From NCBI GenBank assembly GCA_902496455.1, contig CABVAY010000002.1:1-64000 (forward strand): a stretch of 64,000 nucleotides of DNA, in the 5' to 3' direction. The position numbers and the translations under genes are program-made. The DNA comes from an uncultured Collinsella sp. (GTDB taxonomy: Bacteria; Actinomycetota; Coriobacteriia; Coriobacteriales; Coriobacteriaceae). Below the pieces are notes generated by a model, which was not told the DNA's origin, ran no database searches, and was given only the letters and a program-made list of their open reading frames with translations. Each line of letters begins with the position of its first letter. Position 1 is the stretch's first letter. This document shows, one piece after another, positions 40,438-49,117 of this stretch.

Positions 40438-41134
40438 CGAAAACAAGGGCATTCACCCCACGGGGGTATCGTCGCGCGTGTGGATTGCGCTGGTCGCTCT
40501 GTGCGTCGCCAATGTCGTAGCGCATCTCATGGTGATGCCGAGCTTGCCTGCGCAGATTCCCACGCACTGGGGCGCGAACGGCGCCGTCGACGGTTGGGGT
40601 CCCAGCTGGATGGCCTCCGCGCTCGGCGCGTTGCCCCTGGTGTGTCTCGCAATGTTCTGCGTGGTGCCGCGCATCGACCCCAAAGGTGAGGCATATCGAA
40701 CCTCGGGCAAGTTCTACCAGGGCTTCGTAATCGCCTTCACCTTGTTCATGTGTGCCGTAAGCTGGTTGGGTGAGCTTACGGTCTGGGGCGTGGTGCCGGC
40801 GGTCGGTTCGGTCAACGTGCTGATTTCCGGTGCTATCGGTTTGCTGTTCATCGGCGTAGGCAACTACTTGCCGCGTGTGAAGCAGAACTATACGCTCGGT
40901 ATCAAGACGCCTTGGGCGCTTGCCAATCCCGAGAACTGGCGCCGTACGCAGCGCTTTGGCGGTGCCTGCTTTATGGTGCTGGGCTTTGGCCTGATTGTGA
41001 TGGGCGTGGCAGGCAGCGTGCTTTCGAGTGAAGTCCTCGCCGCGGTGATTGCGGTTCTGGCGTTTGGTTCGGTTGGAGCGGTCTACGTCTACTCGTATCT
41101 GCTGTGGCGCAAATCGCAGCGAGCCGCTCGCTAA
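40430..41134 (+). CDS. sdpI: SdpI-family membrane protein
   Basis: 234 aa. DUF1648-type first segment (VWIALVALCVANVVAHLMVMPSLPAQIPTHWGANGAVDGW) and the SdpI core (KQNYTLGIKTPWALANPENWRRTQRFGG) with about six membrane helices. SdpI in Bacillus gives immunity to the SDP toxin and sequesters SdpR; in other species without the toxin, as here, it may sense membrane-active peptides. GGAAGG precedes the ATG, which overlaps the repressor gene. Confidence 0.9.
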   Translation: MNNENKGIHPTGVSSRVWIALVALCVANVVAHLMVMPSLPAQIPTHWGANGAVDGWGPSWMASALGALPLVCLAMFCVVPRIDPKGEAYRTSGKFYQGFVIAFTLFMCAVSWLGELTVWGVVPAVGSVNVLISGAIGLLFIGVGNYLPRVKQNYTLGIKTPWALANPENWRRTQRFGGACFMVLGFGLIVMGVAGSVLSSEVLAAVIAVLAFGSVGAVYVYSYLLWRKSQRAAR

Positions 41135-41202
41135 GGTTGCGGAAAACTAGCGTACGCAGTTCATAGTATGTTCCGGGGGAACTTTTCCCAGGTAGTATTA
41201 GG

Positions 41203-41229
41203 GGGTGTGGGCAACCATGCCCCTTTTTC
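41203..41229 (+). terminator. Terminator upstream of ettA
   Basis: GGGGTGTGG / CCATGCCCC stem (9 pairs with G-U), GCAA loop, TTTTT. It probably ends the sdpRI transcript; being only 90 bases before ettA it could instead attenuate that gene. Confidence 0.75.
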
Positions 41230-41319
41230 GTTACGTTTCAGAGCTGGTTTTTCCATTTCGTTTCCACTTAGGCGAAACAAGAATAGGGAAACAGCAGGTA
41301 GAAAGGATAAAACAGGCAA

Positions 41320-42999
41320 ATGGCGGAGTTTATCTACCAGATGTATCAGGCTCGTAAGGCCCATGGCGACAAGGTAATCCTTGACGACGTGACCCTGAGC
41401 TTCTACCCCGGTGCCAAGATCGGCGTCGTGGGCCCCAATGGTATGGGCAAGTCGACCCTGCTCAAGATCATGGCCGGCATCGAGGAGGTCTCCAACGGCG
41501 ATGCCAGGCTCACCCCCGGCTACACCGTGGGCATCCTGCAGCAGGAGCCGCCGCTCGACGATGACAAGACCGTCATCGAGAACGTGCGCATGGCATTTGG
41601 TGACATGATCGCCAAGGTCGATCGCTTCAACAAGATCGGCGAGGAGATGTGCGACCCGGATTGCGACATGGACGCCCTCATGGCCGAGATGGGAAAGCTC
41701 CAGGACGAGATTGATGCCGCCGACGGCTGGGATATCGATTCCAAGCTCGGCCAGGCCATGGACGCCCTGCAGCTGCCCGATTCCGACATGCCGGTCAACG
41801 TACTTTCCGGCGGCGAGCGCCGCCGCGTGGCCCTGTGCAAGCTGCTGCTCGAGGCTCCCGACCTGCTGCTGCTCGACGAGCCCACGAACCACCTGGACGC
41901 CGAGTCGATCCTGTGGCTCGAGCACTTCCTGCACAACTACCAGGGCGCGGTGCTTGCCGTTACGCACGACCGCTACTTCTTGGATAACGTTGCCGAGTGG
42001 ATCTGCGAGGTCGACCGTGGCCACCTTTATCCCTACAAGGGCAACTACTCAACGTATCTGGAGACCAAGGCCGCGCGTATCGAGGCTCAGGGCAACCGTG
42101 ACGCCAAGCTCGCCAAGCGCATGGAGGCCGAGCTCGAGTGGGTACGCAGCTCGCCCAAGGCTCGCCAGGCAAAGAACAAGGCCCGTCTGGCTCGCTACGA
42201 GGAGATGGAGGCCGAGGCCCGCGCAAGCCAGAAGCTCGACTGGACCGACATCCGCATCCCTGTGGGCCCGCGTTTGGGCAACAAGGTGCTCGAGGCCCAT
42301 CATCTGCACAAGGAGTTCGATGGCCGCGTGCTCATCGATGACCTTTCGTTCACCCTGCCGCGCAACGGCATCGTGGGCGTGATCGGTCCCAACGGCGTGG
42401 GCAAGACCACACTGTTCAAGACGATTGTGGGTCTGGAGCCGCTGACTTCGGGCGAGCTCGAGGTGGGCGAGACCGTCAAGATCTCTTACGTCGACCAGAA
42501 CCGTTCTGGCATCGACCCCGACAAGAACCTGTGGGAGGTCGTCTCGGATGGCCTGGACCATATGATGGTCGGCGAGACCGAGGTCCCCAGCCGCGCTTAT
42601 GTGGCGAGCTTTGGCTTTAAGGGCCAGGACCAGCAGAAGCGCGCTGGCGTACTCTCCGGTGGCGAGCGCAACCGTCTGAACCTGGCGCTCACGCTCAAAC
42701 AGGGCGGCAACCTGCTGCTCCTCGACGAGCCCACGAACGACCTCGACGTCGAGACGCTGTCCTCGCTCGAAGCGGCGCTGCTCGAGTTCCCGGGCTGCTC
42801 GGTGGTCATTAGCCACGACCGTATGTTCCTGGACCGCGTCGCCACGCACATTCTGGCGTGGGAGGGTACCGACGAGAATCCGGGCAACTGGTATTGGTTC
42901 GAGGGCAACTTTGAGGCCTATCAGGCCAACCGCATCGAGCGTCTGGGCGAGGACGCAGCCCAGCCGCATCGTATCCACCGCAAGCTGACGCGCGATTAG
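41320..42999 (+). CDS. ettA: Energy-dependent translational throttle protein (ABC-F)
   Basis: 559 aa, two ABC ATPase domains without membrane parts. First domain: GPNGMGKSTLLKIMAG, LSGGERRRVALCKLL, LLLLDEPTNHLDAESI; second: GPNGVGKTTLFKTIVG, LSGGERNRLNLALTL, LLLLDEPTNDLDVETL; the P-site tRNA-interaction linker (residues 245-310) lies between, rich in Lys/Glu/Arg (WVRSSPKARQAKNKARL). Length and the MAEFIYQM start match EttA, which gates the first peptide bond in response to the energy state. A divergent resistance ABC-F is less likely. Confidence 0.95.
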   Translation: MAEFIYQMYQARKAHGDKVILDDVTLSFYPGAKIGVVGPNGMGKSTLLKIMAGIEEVSNGDARLTPGYTVGILQQEPPLDDDKTVIENVRMAFGDMIAKVDRFNKIGEEMCDPDCDMDALMAEMGKLQDEIDAADGWDIDSKLGQAMDALQLPDSDMPVNVLSGGERRRVALCKLLLEAPDLLLLDEPTNHLDAESILWLEHFLHNYQGAVLAVTHDRYFLDNVAEWICEVDRGHLYPYKGNYSTYLETKAARIEAQGNRDAKLAKRMEAELEWVRSSPKARQAKNKARLARYEEMEAEARASQKLDWTDIRIPVGPRLGNKVLEAHHLHKEFDGRVLIDDLSFTLPRNGIVGVIGPNGVGKTTLFKTIVGLEPLTSGELEVGETVKISYVDQNRSGIDPDKNLWEVVSDGLDHMMVGETEVPSRAYVASFGFKGQDQQKRAGVLSGGERNRLNLALTLKQGGNLLLLDEPTNDLDVETLSSLEAALLEFPGCSVVISHDRMFLDRVATHILAWEGTDENPGNWYWFEGNFEAYQANRIERLGEDAAQPHRIHRKLTRD

Positions 43000-43022
43000 T
43001 CGAGCTCAGGTGACCTAATGAG

Positions 43023-43059
43023 AAAGGGACGATAACCTTGAGGGTTATCGTCCCTTTTT
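43023..43059. terminator. Bidirectional terminator
   Basis: AAGGGACGATAACC / GGGTTATCGTCCCTT with TTTTTG on the plus side and T-rich end on the minus side, between two convergent genes. Confidence 0.9.
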
Positions 43060-43060
43060 G

Positions 43061-44368
43061 TTACTTGGTAGAAGGCTCTACTTTATCGATGGTCCAGGCG
43101 GCTCCGAGACCGCCGGTGGTGTTGCGGCGGATGCGCACGGTGACTTCGTGGCGCTCGCCGGCCTGCGTGTAACGCAGGGGGAAGCTTGCGCGGTTTCGCG
43201 CGACCTCGATGGTACCGCGCTCGCGGGCGATCCAGTAGTACTCGCCGACGATGCCGAGGGTGTCGGCGCCGTAGGGGAGATAGGTTGACAGCTGGTGCAG
43301 AAGCGGGCCGGGGCAGAAGATCTCGGTTGTGAAATCGACGGGGAAGTCCTTGGGGATGGCGGGCACTGCAGGTGCGGGGGTTGGGGCTGCTGCGGGTGCC
43401 GAAGCCGGTGCCGGTGCGGGAATTTGGTCGCAAGCAGAGGTGGGCACGGACTCGATGACGGGTGCGGACTCCGGCGTCGCTTCCGGCCTGGTCGTGGAAT
43501 CTGCGGGCTCCACGGTGACGGGCGCGTCCGCAGCTGCAGTTTCAACCTCAACCTGCGTCGCGTTCTCGTTCTCGACGCTCGGCTTTGCCTCGATGGGCGT
43601 GGATGCCATGGTGGTGATGCCGGCGTTGGCGTTCTCGGGATCATAGACGACCGTGAGCGAGATGGCGGGCTGCGGCGTCTCGGGCTCCGGCGCCGACTCG
43701 GTAGCGCCTTGATCGGCGGGCTCGTCGGACTGATCGTCCTCAGCCTCGTCGCCAAAGACATCGCTGTTTTGGAACGCAGGCGTCTCAGGCTGGTCAGCGG
43801 CTTCTTCGGCTGTCGACTTGGGAGCCTCGTTGAGCTCAGCAGTGGCTTCCTGCTCGGATATGACTACGGGATCGGTCGTGGCAGCGATTTCGGTTTCGGC
43901 TTCTGCCGTTACCTCAATAGCGACTTCGATCTCTGTCTCGGGCTCGGGTTCCGGCACGACTTCAACCATGGCTTCGGGCTCGGGACGCTTAACGTGCTTG
44001 GGGCGCACGGCCTTGAGGTCCTTCTCGCCGCGCTTTTTCTTTTTGTAGGACTGCTTGGCGCCCTTGGCAGCTTTGGGCTTGTCCTCGCCTTTGGCAAGGG
44101 CGGCATCCCAAGCCTCGTTGGCGATGACGGTGGCATACAGGCGACCGCCCTTAAAGACAGTCAGCTTAATGCAGTCGTCGAGCTCCTCGAGCAGCTCGCG
44201 CGTGGACTCAAAGCCCAGGTCATAAGCGACCATGTCACCAGCGGCGAGTGCCTCCTCGACCTGCGTCATAAACGTTTGCTTGCCGCACCCAATCGCGTCG
44301 CGCAGCAGGCGATACAGATAGATGTGGTTGCCCAGCGATAGCGTGGGCTTAACTATTGTCTTGCTCAT
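43061..44368 (-). CDS. Unknown protein with OST-HTH-like N-terminus and Pro/Ala/Glu-rich middle
   Basis: 435 aa. Residues 1-95 form a compact helical/beta unit (LGNHIYLYRLLRDAIG, VAYDLGFESTRELLEELDDCIKLTVFKGGRLYATVI) that resembles OST-HTH/LOTUS winged helices, known RNA/protein-binding modules. A basic patch KQSYKKKKRGEKDLKAVRPKHVKRP follows, then about 210 residues of low-complexity Glu/Ala/Pro/Thr. The last 90 residues (FPVDFTTEIFCPGPLLHQLSTYLPYGAD to KVEPSTK) are beta-rich. RBS at GGAGATTTGCC. The similarity to LOTUS is by eye and needs profile checking. Cellular role unknown. Confidence 0.75.
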   Translation of the reverse strand: MSKTIVKPTLSLGNHIYLYRLLRDAIGCGKQTFMTQVEEALAAGDMVAYDLGFESTRELLEELDDCIKLTVFKGGRLYATVIANEAWDAALAKGEDKPKAAKGAKQSYKKKKRGEKDLKAVRPKHVKRPEPEAMVEVVPEPEPETEIEVAIEVTAEAETEIAATTDPVVISEQEATAELNEAPKSTAEEAADQPETPAFQNSDVFGDEAEDDQSDEPADQGATESAPEPETPQPAISLTVVYDPENANAGITTMASTPIEAKPSVENENATQVEVETAAADAPVTVEPADSTTRPEATPESAPVIESVPTSACDQIPAPAPASAPAAAPTPAPAVPAIPKDFPVDFTTEIFCPGPLLHQLSTYLPYGADTLGIVGEYYWIARERGTIEVARNRASFPLRYTQAGERHEVTVRIRRNTTGGLGAAWTIDKVEPSTK

Positions 44369-44439
44369 GGCAAATCTCCTCTTTACACACCAAAGCATCT
44401 TACCATCGCGCGGGGCTTGCCATCTCGTCGCCCAAGGCA

Positions 44440-44472
44440 AACGGGCGCGACCGTTGCCGGTTCGCGCCCGTT
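44440..44472 (-). terminator. Terminator of the Ser/Thr-rich membrane protein gene
   Basis: AACGGGCGCGA / TCGCGCCCGTT stem, 11-base loop, between two same-direction genes on the minus strand. Tail is short. Confidence 0.7.
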
Positions 44473-44506
44473 ATGCAGGTCGGTTATCTATGAGGGGCAA
44501 ACGTGC

Positions 44507-45451
44507 TTAGTTGCCCGATGCCGTGCCTTGGCTCGAGCTGTCAGATGCCGTGCCGGACGCGGTTCCGCTCGAGCTGTCGGTGTTGTTATTGTCGGTGGAA
44601 CTCGTGCCCGATGCATTGCCGCTCGTCTGGTCGCCTGTGCTCGGTTGAGAGCCGTCAGTCGTTTGGCTTGAGTCGGTCGTGCTGGATTGCGTGCCGCCGC
44701 TGTTCGCAGAGGAATCAGCGCTCTGCGACTGATCGGGGGTGTTCGAGGACGAGTCGGTGGATGCGGAGGCGCCCTGCGAGTCGTCCTGCTGGCTTTGCGA
44801 TTGACCGGTGTTATCCGCGTCGTGCTCGGTCGTGCGCGACGAAAGGATTGGCTCGGGACGCTCGCCCAGACCCTCACCGGCGGTGGTGATAAGGATGGCA
44901 CCGGTGCAGGCGATGACCGCGACGATGGCGATGGCGATCGAGAAGATGATGACCTTCTTTTGCGTCTGGCTGCGCTCTGCCGCCGCCTTGGCGCGCAGGC
45001 TGTTGGGAGCGACGCGTGCCGTGGTCGCGCGCCCCGCAATCTGGCGCATCTCTTGCGTGGTCGCGGCGCCGCCCAGGTGCTCCTCGGCATTAAATTCAAC
45101 GGGCTCATAGGCGCCGGCGGGGTAGTCGACGTCGGCGTGCGTACCTTTGAGGGCTTTGGCGCTGGCAGAGATAAAGTGGCGGTAGACCTGCGAGGACACA
45201 ACGGTGATGACCGAGCTCACGGCGGCGCCGATCACCGATCCGGCGATACCGATTTTGGAAGCAAGCGCGACGCTCGTGGCGGCGGCTGCAGCGCCGGCGA
45301 TGATTTGGGGAATGGAAATGTCGTCGAACAGGCCCTTTTTGGGCGCGATGGCCATGGTCTGTCCGATGGAATGGTTTTCGTGAACGCCGTTGTTGAGCGC
45401 GGCCGGTGTCATGACGCGTGTGCGCGGCGCGTCGGTGTACTTGGTTGTCAT
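44507..45451 (-). CDS. Membrane protein with Ser/Thr/Gly/Asp-rich extracellular tail
   Basis: 314 aa. An N-terminal soluble segment is followed by a helical hairpin (SIPQIIAGAAAAATSVALASKIGIAGSVIGAAVSSVITVVSSQVYRHFISA), a linker, a strong membrane anchor (KVIIFSIAIAIVAVIACTGAILITTAG) and a low-complexity tail of about 110 residues dominated by Ser, Thr, Gly, Asp, Gln and Asn. No enzyme motif. Such tails usually act as wall-spanning stalks or are exposed on the surface. GGGAGGG precedes the ATG. It is divergent from nadE. Confidence 0.75.
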   Translation of the reverse strand: MTTKYTDAPRTRVMTPAALNNGVHENHSIGQTMAIAPKKGLFDDISIPQIIAGAAAAATSVALASKIGIAGSVIGAAVSSVITVVSSQVYRHFISASAKALKGTHADVDYPAGAYEPVEFNAEEHLGGAATTQEMRQIAGRATTARVAPNSLRAKAAAERSQTQKKVIIFSIAIAIVAVIACTGAILITTAGEGLGERPEPILSSRTTEHDADNTGQSQSQQDDSQGASASTDSSSNTPDQSQSADSSANSGGTQSSTTDSSQTTDGSQPSTGDQTSGNASGTSSTDNNNTDSSSGTASGTASDSSSQGTASGN

Positions 45452-45654
45452 GCGGGACCCTCCCGGTGTAAATCTGCTTCGTTTCATGTAGCCATCAGGG
45501 TACCCACCAGATGTGAATCGTACGTGACATTTAACAGATACCATCAACTCATCAATAGCTCACCAAGTTGGTGGGATGCGGTTGCACCCGGCGGTTGAAC
45601 TACAATAGGGCTTGCTAATTGTTGTGAATGGCGTCTACGCACGGGAGCATTCTT

Positions 45655-47634
45655 ATGAATCTTCACCTTTCTCAGTCTGATGGCTTTTTGCGTGTGGCGG
45701 CGGCGTCGCCGCAGATTCGCGTGGCCGATGTCGAAGGCAATGCCGAGGTTGCGCTGGCGGCTGTTCGCGAGGCTACCGAGCGCGGCGTTCGCGCGCTGGT
45801 GCTGCCCGAGCTCAACTTGTGCGGCTATACCGCGGCCGACCTGTTCCATAACCGCACGCTGCTGCATGCCTGTGAGGCCGCTCTGGTACATATCCTCGAC
45901 GAGACTCGTGAGCTGCCGATTGTCTTTACCATCGGTCTTCCCGTTGCAGTTGCCGAGAATATCTACAACTGCGCCGCCGTGTGCTGCGCGGGCGAGCTTT
46001 TGGGTCTTACGGCCAAAAAGTATCTGCCCAACTATGGCGAGTTCTACGAGCGCCGCTGGTTTGCTCCGGCGCCTGCGGATCCCGTGTGGGTTGAATTTGC
46101 CGGTCAGGGTCCGGTTCCGCTGGGTTCGGGGCTTGTCTACCGCTGCTGTGATGAGGGCGCCGAGGACCTGGTGCTGGGCGTTGAGGTCTGTGAGGACCTG
46201 TGGGTGCCGGCGCCGCCTTCGACCGAGATGGCGCTTGCCGGTGCGACGGTGATTCTCAACCCGTCGGCCTCGGATGAGATTATCGGTAAGGCAGACTATC
46301 GCCGCAGTCTCATCTCCAATCAGAGTGCGCGCCTGTACTGCGCCTATGCCTATGCGGATGCGAGCGAGGGCGAGTCCACGACCGATATGGTCTTTGCAGG
46401 CGAGAACCTTATCTACGAAAACGGCTCCAAGCTCGCCGCGACCAAACTGCTTACCTGCGATATGGCCATCGCCGACGTTGACCTTGACCGCCTGGTTGCC
46501 GAGCGCCGTCGCTCGACGACGTGGACGCGCGCGGACGATGCGCCGGAGGCCACGACCATTGAGTTTTCGTTTGAGGGCGTGCTGGCCGAAGAACCTGTCT
46601 TGCGCGATGCCTGCGATATCGACCGCGTTTTCCCGCGCGCGCCCTTTGTGCCGGCCGACCACGGCGACCTGGCCGAGCGCTGCGAGACCATCCTCGACCT
46701 GCAGACCGCCGGCCTCAAGACTCGCCTTGCCCATACGGGTACCAAGGCTGCGGTCATCGGCCTTTCGGGCGGCTTGGACTCCACGCTGGCACTGCTTGTG
46801 ACCGTGCGTGCCTTCGATGCACTGGGGCTGTCGCGCACGGGTATCACGGCGGTTTCCATGCCCGGCTTTGGCACGACGCACCGCACTAAGTCCAATGCCG
46901 AGTCGCTCGCTCGTGACTTGGGTGTGAGCTTCCGCGAGGTCTCAATCCATGCTGCCGTGGAACAGCACTTTAAGGATATCGAGCATGATCCGGCCGTGCA
47001 GGACGTGACCTACGAGAACAGCCAGGCGCGCGAGCGTACGCAGATTCTGATGGATCTGGCCAACCAGGCTGGCGGTTTTGTCATCGGCACGGGCGACCTG
47101 TCGGAGCTGGCGCTCGGCTGGGCTACCTATAACGGCGACCACATGAGCATGTACGCCGTCAACGCGAGCGTGCCTAAGACGCTTGTGCGCCATCTGGTGC
47201 GCTATGCGGCCGATGTGTTTGGCGGGCGTATTGCCGAGACGCTGCTCGACATCCTCGATACGCCGGTGTCCCCCGAGCTTCTGCCGCCCACGGGCGACGG
47301 CGAGATTGCGCAGAAGACCGAGGATTTGGTGGGCCCGTACGAGCTACACGACTACTTCCTCTACTACCTGCTGCGTTTTGGCTTTGAGCCGGCCAAGATC
47401 TACCGCATGGCGCTCAAAAGCTTCGAGGGCGTCTACGACGCCAAGACCGTCCACACGTGGCTGCGTACGTTCTACCGTCGTTTCTTCGCCCAACAGTTTA
47501 AGCGCAGCTGCCTGCCCGATGGTCCCAAGGTGGGATCGGTGACGCTCAGCCCGCGCGGCGATTGGCGTATGCCGAGTGACGCTAGCTCGCGTCTGTGGCT
47601 TGCGCAGATCGACGCGCTCAATCCAGTCGACTAA
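45655..47634 (+). CDS. nadE: Glutamine-dependent NAD+ synthetase
   Basis: 659 aa, fusion of a nitrilase-type glutaminase and an ammonia-dependent NAD synthetase. Glutaminase triad: Glu in LVLPELNLCGYT, Lys in TAKKYLPNYGEFYERRW, Cys in GVEVCEDLWVP. Synthetase: ATP loop VIGLSGGLDSTLALLVTVRA, MPGFGTTHRTKSNAESLA, VIGTGDLSELALGWATYNGDHMSMY. Turns nicotinate adenine dinucleotide into NAD with glutamine as nitrogen donor. The ATG at 45655 has GGGAG; the frame does not need the upstream 27 bases. Followed by a terminator near the aminotransferase gene. Confidence 0.96.
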   Translation: MNLHLSQSDGFLRVAAASPQIRVADVEGNAEVALAAVREATERGVRALVLPELNLCGYTAADLFHNRTLLHACEAALVHILDETRELPIVFTIGLPVAVAENIYNCAAVCCAGELLGLTAKKYLPNYGEFYERRWFAPAPADPVWVEFAGQGPVPLGSGLVYRCCDEGAEDLVLGVEVCEDLWVPAPPSTEMALAGATVILNPSASDEIIGKADYRRSLISNQSARLYCAYAYADASEGESTTDMVFAGENLIYENGSKLAATKLLTCDMAIADVDLDRLVAERRRSTTWTRADDAPEATTIEFSFEGVLAEEPVLRDACDIDRVFPRAPFVPADHGDLAERCETILDLQTAGLKTRLAHTGTKAAVIGLSGGLDSTLALLVTVRAFDALGLSRTGITAVSMPGFGTTHRTKSNAESLARDLGVSFREVSIHAAVEQHFKDIEHDPAVQDVTYENSQARERTQILMDLANQAGGFVIGTGDLSELALGWATYNGDHMSMYAVNASVPKTLVRHLVRYAADVFGGRIAETLLDILDTPVSPELLPPTGDGEIAQKTEDLVGPYELHDYFLYYLLRFGFEPAKIYRMALKSFEGVYDAKTVHTWLRTFYRRFFAQQFKRSCLPDGPKVGSVTLSPRGDWRMPSDASSRLWLAQIDALNPVD

Positions 47635-47702
47635 GGTTGGCTAAATTGAACCAATACGGGGGTTGCAAGCGTTACACTTTTGCAATCTGATGGCCCGTAT
47701 CG

Positions 47703-47735
47703 CGCGGCGCTCTTGTCGAAGCGCCGCGTTTTTTA
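47703..47735 (+). terminator. Terminator between nadE and the aminotransferase gene
   Basis: CGCGGCGCT / AGCGCCGCG stem with TTTTTT. It lies just 18 bases before the aminotransferase start codon, so it may act as an attenuator of that gene or hold its own promoter upstream. Confidence 0.88.
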
Positions 47736-47752
47736 TATCGAAAGGTGGCACC

Positions 47753-48916
47753 ATGCAGGCATCGCAGCGTCTCGACCGCTTTGGCGCGGAGGTCTTCGCC
47801 TCGCTCAACAACAAGCTTCTCGCGCTGAAGGCTCAGGGCAAGACCATTTACAACATGAGCGTGGGCACGCCCGACTTTAAGCCGTACGACCATGTGGTCG
47901 AGGCGCTCACGCAGGCAGCCCAAGATCCCGAGATGTGGAAGTATGCCCTGCGCGACCTGCCCGAACTCAAGCAGGCCGTGTGCGATTACTATGAGCGTCG
48001 CTTTGGCGTTTCGGGCATTACGCCGTCTATGGTGCAGTCGTGCAACGGCACGCAGGAGGGGGTGGGCCATTTGGGCCTTGCCCTGCTCGATCCGGGTGAC
48101 ACCATTTTGGTTCCCGATCCGTGCTACCCGGTCTTTGAGGCGGGTGCCAAGATCGCCGATGCCAAGCTCGAATACTATCCGCTGGTTGCCGAGCACAATT
48201 ACCTGCCCTATGTGGCGGGTATCGATCCCGAGGTTGCCGATCGTGCCAAGTACATGATCGTGTCGCTGCCCGCGAACCCGGTCGGCTCGGTGGGCACGCC
48301 CGAGGTCTACGAGGAGATTATCGCCTTTGCCCGCGAGCATGATCTGTTGATCGTCCATGATAACGCGTACTCCGACATCGTGTTTGACGGCGAGCCCGGC
48401 GGCAGCTTCTTGCAGTATCCCGGCGCGCTCGAGGTGGGCGTTGAGTTCTTCTCGCTCTCCAAGTCGTTTAACGTCACCGGTGCCCGCATCGGCTTTTTGG
48501 TCGGTCGCGAGGATGTGGTCTCTGCCTTTGCCAAGCTGCGCGGCCAGATCGACTTTGGTATGTTCTTCCCGATTCAGAAGGCCGCCATCGCGTGCCTGAA
48601 CGGTTCGCGCGATGAGGTCGAGGCGCAGCGTCTGAAGTACCAGGAACGCCGCGATGCCCTGTGCGACGGTCTTGAGGGCCTGGGCTGGGAGCGTCCCAAC
48701 GCGCATGGCTCTATGTTTGTGTGGGCCAAGCTTCCCGGTGGTCGCACCGATTCCATGGCGTTTTGCGAGGAGCTCATGGAGAAGGCCGGCGTTGTGGTGA
48801 CGCCGGGCGCGAGCTTTGGCCCTTCGGGCGAGGGGCACGTGCGCATGGCGCTGGTCCTGCCGCCCGATCAGATCGCTTTGGCTGTCGAGGCCATTCGCGA
48901 GGCGGGCCTGTATTAG
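47753..48916 (+). CDS. Class I/II aminotransferase, LL-diaminopimelate aminotransferase-like
   Basis: 387-aa PLP enzyme. YNMSVGTPDFKPYDHVVEAL, SLPANPVGSVGTPEVYEEIIAFAREHDLLIVHDNAYSDIVFDG and FFSLSKSFNVTGARIGFLVG (PLP lysine in SLSKS) strongly resemble DapL/PatA-type enzymes; the NPTG motif is NPVG. A role as N-acetyl-LL-diaminopimelate aminotransferase, the one enzyme missing from the dap cluster at 52-57 kb, is an attractive inference; alanine or aspartate aminotransferase is the alternative. GAAAGG precedes the ATG. Confidence 0.88.
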   Translation: MQASQRLDRFGAEVFASLNNKLLALKAQGKTIYNMSVGTPDFKPYDHVVEALTQAAQDPEMWKYALRDLPELKQAVCDYYERRFGVSGITPSMVQSCNGTQEGVGHLGLALLDPGDTILVPDPCYPVFEAGAKIADAKLEYYPLVAEHNYLPYVAGIDPEVADRAKYMIVSLPANPVGSVGTPEVYEEIIAFAREHDLLIVHDNAYSDIVFDGEPGGSFLQYPGALEVGVEFFSLSKSFNVTGARIGFLVGREDVVSAFAKLRGQIDFGMFFPIQKAAIACLNGSRDEVEAQRLKYQERRDALCDGLEGLGWERPNAHGSMFVWAKLPGGRTDSMAFCEELMEKAGVVVTPGASFGPSGEGHVRMALVLPPDQIALAVEAIREAGLY

Positions 48917-49061
48917 AAACCTATTTCGACTCGTCAATAGCTCGAAACCGATTTCGTGCAGTTATTTTACGAATTCTGCAAACAATTTCGGTAAACGGTC
49001 GATTTTTGGCTGCGAATAGGAGCATAATCAAAGTCCCGATTGGATGTATTGGGATTACGGC

Positions 49062-49094
49062 AAGCCGCTCGGGTCGTTCCCGGGCGGCTTGTTT
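49062..49094 (+). terminator. Terminator-like hairpin in the ldh leader
   Basis: AAGCCGCTCGGG / CCCGGGCGGCTT (12 bp), then GTTTG. It stands 24 bases before the ldh start, after a CATAAT box (49021-49026), so it may be an attenuating leader stem. Confidence 0.6.
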
Positions 49095-49117
49095 GTGGAG
49101 AGAGATGGGAGTTTCTA

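Noticed and set aside
43295..44341. Cys/Gly/Leu-rich plus-strand frame opposite the Pro/Ala-rich protein
   Set aside because: Antisense of low-complexity GC-rich codons; the minus-strand gene has an RBS and terminator.
48917..49060. Rex-binding site before ldh
   Set aside because: No TTGTGAA-N4-TTCACAA-type dyad; only a partial TGCAG/CTGCA repeat.
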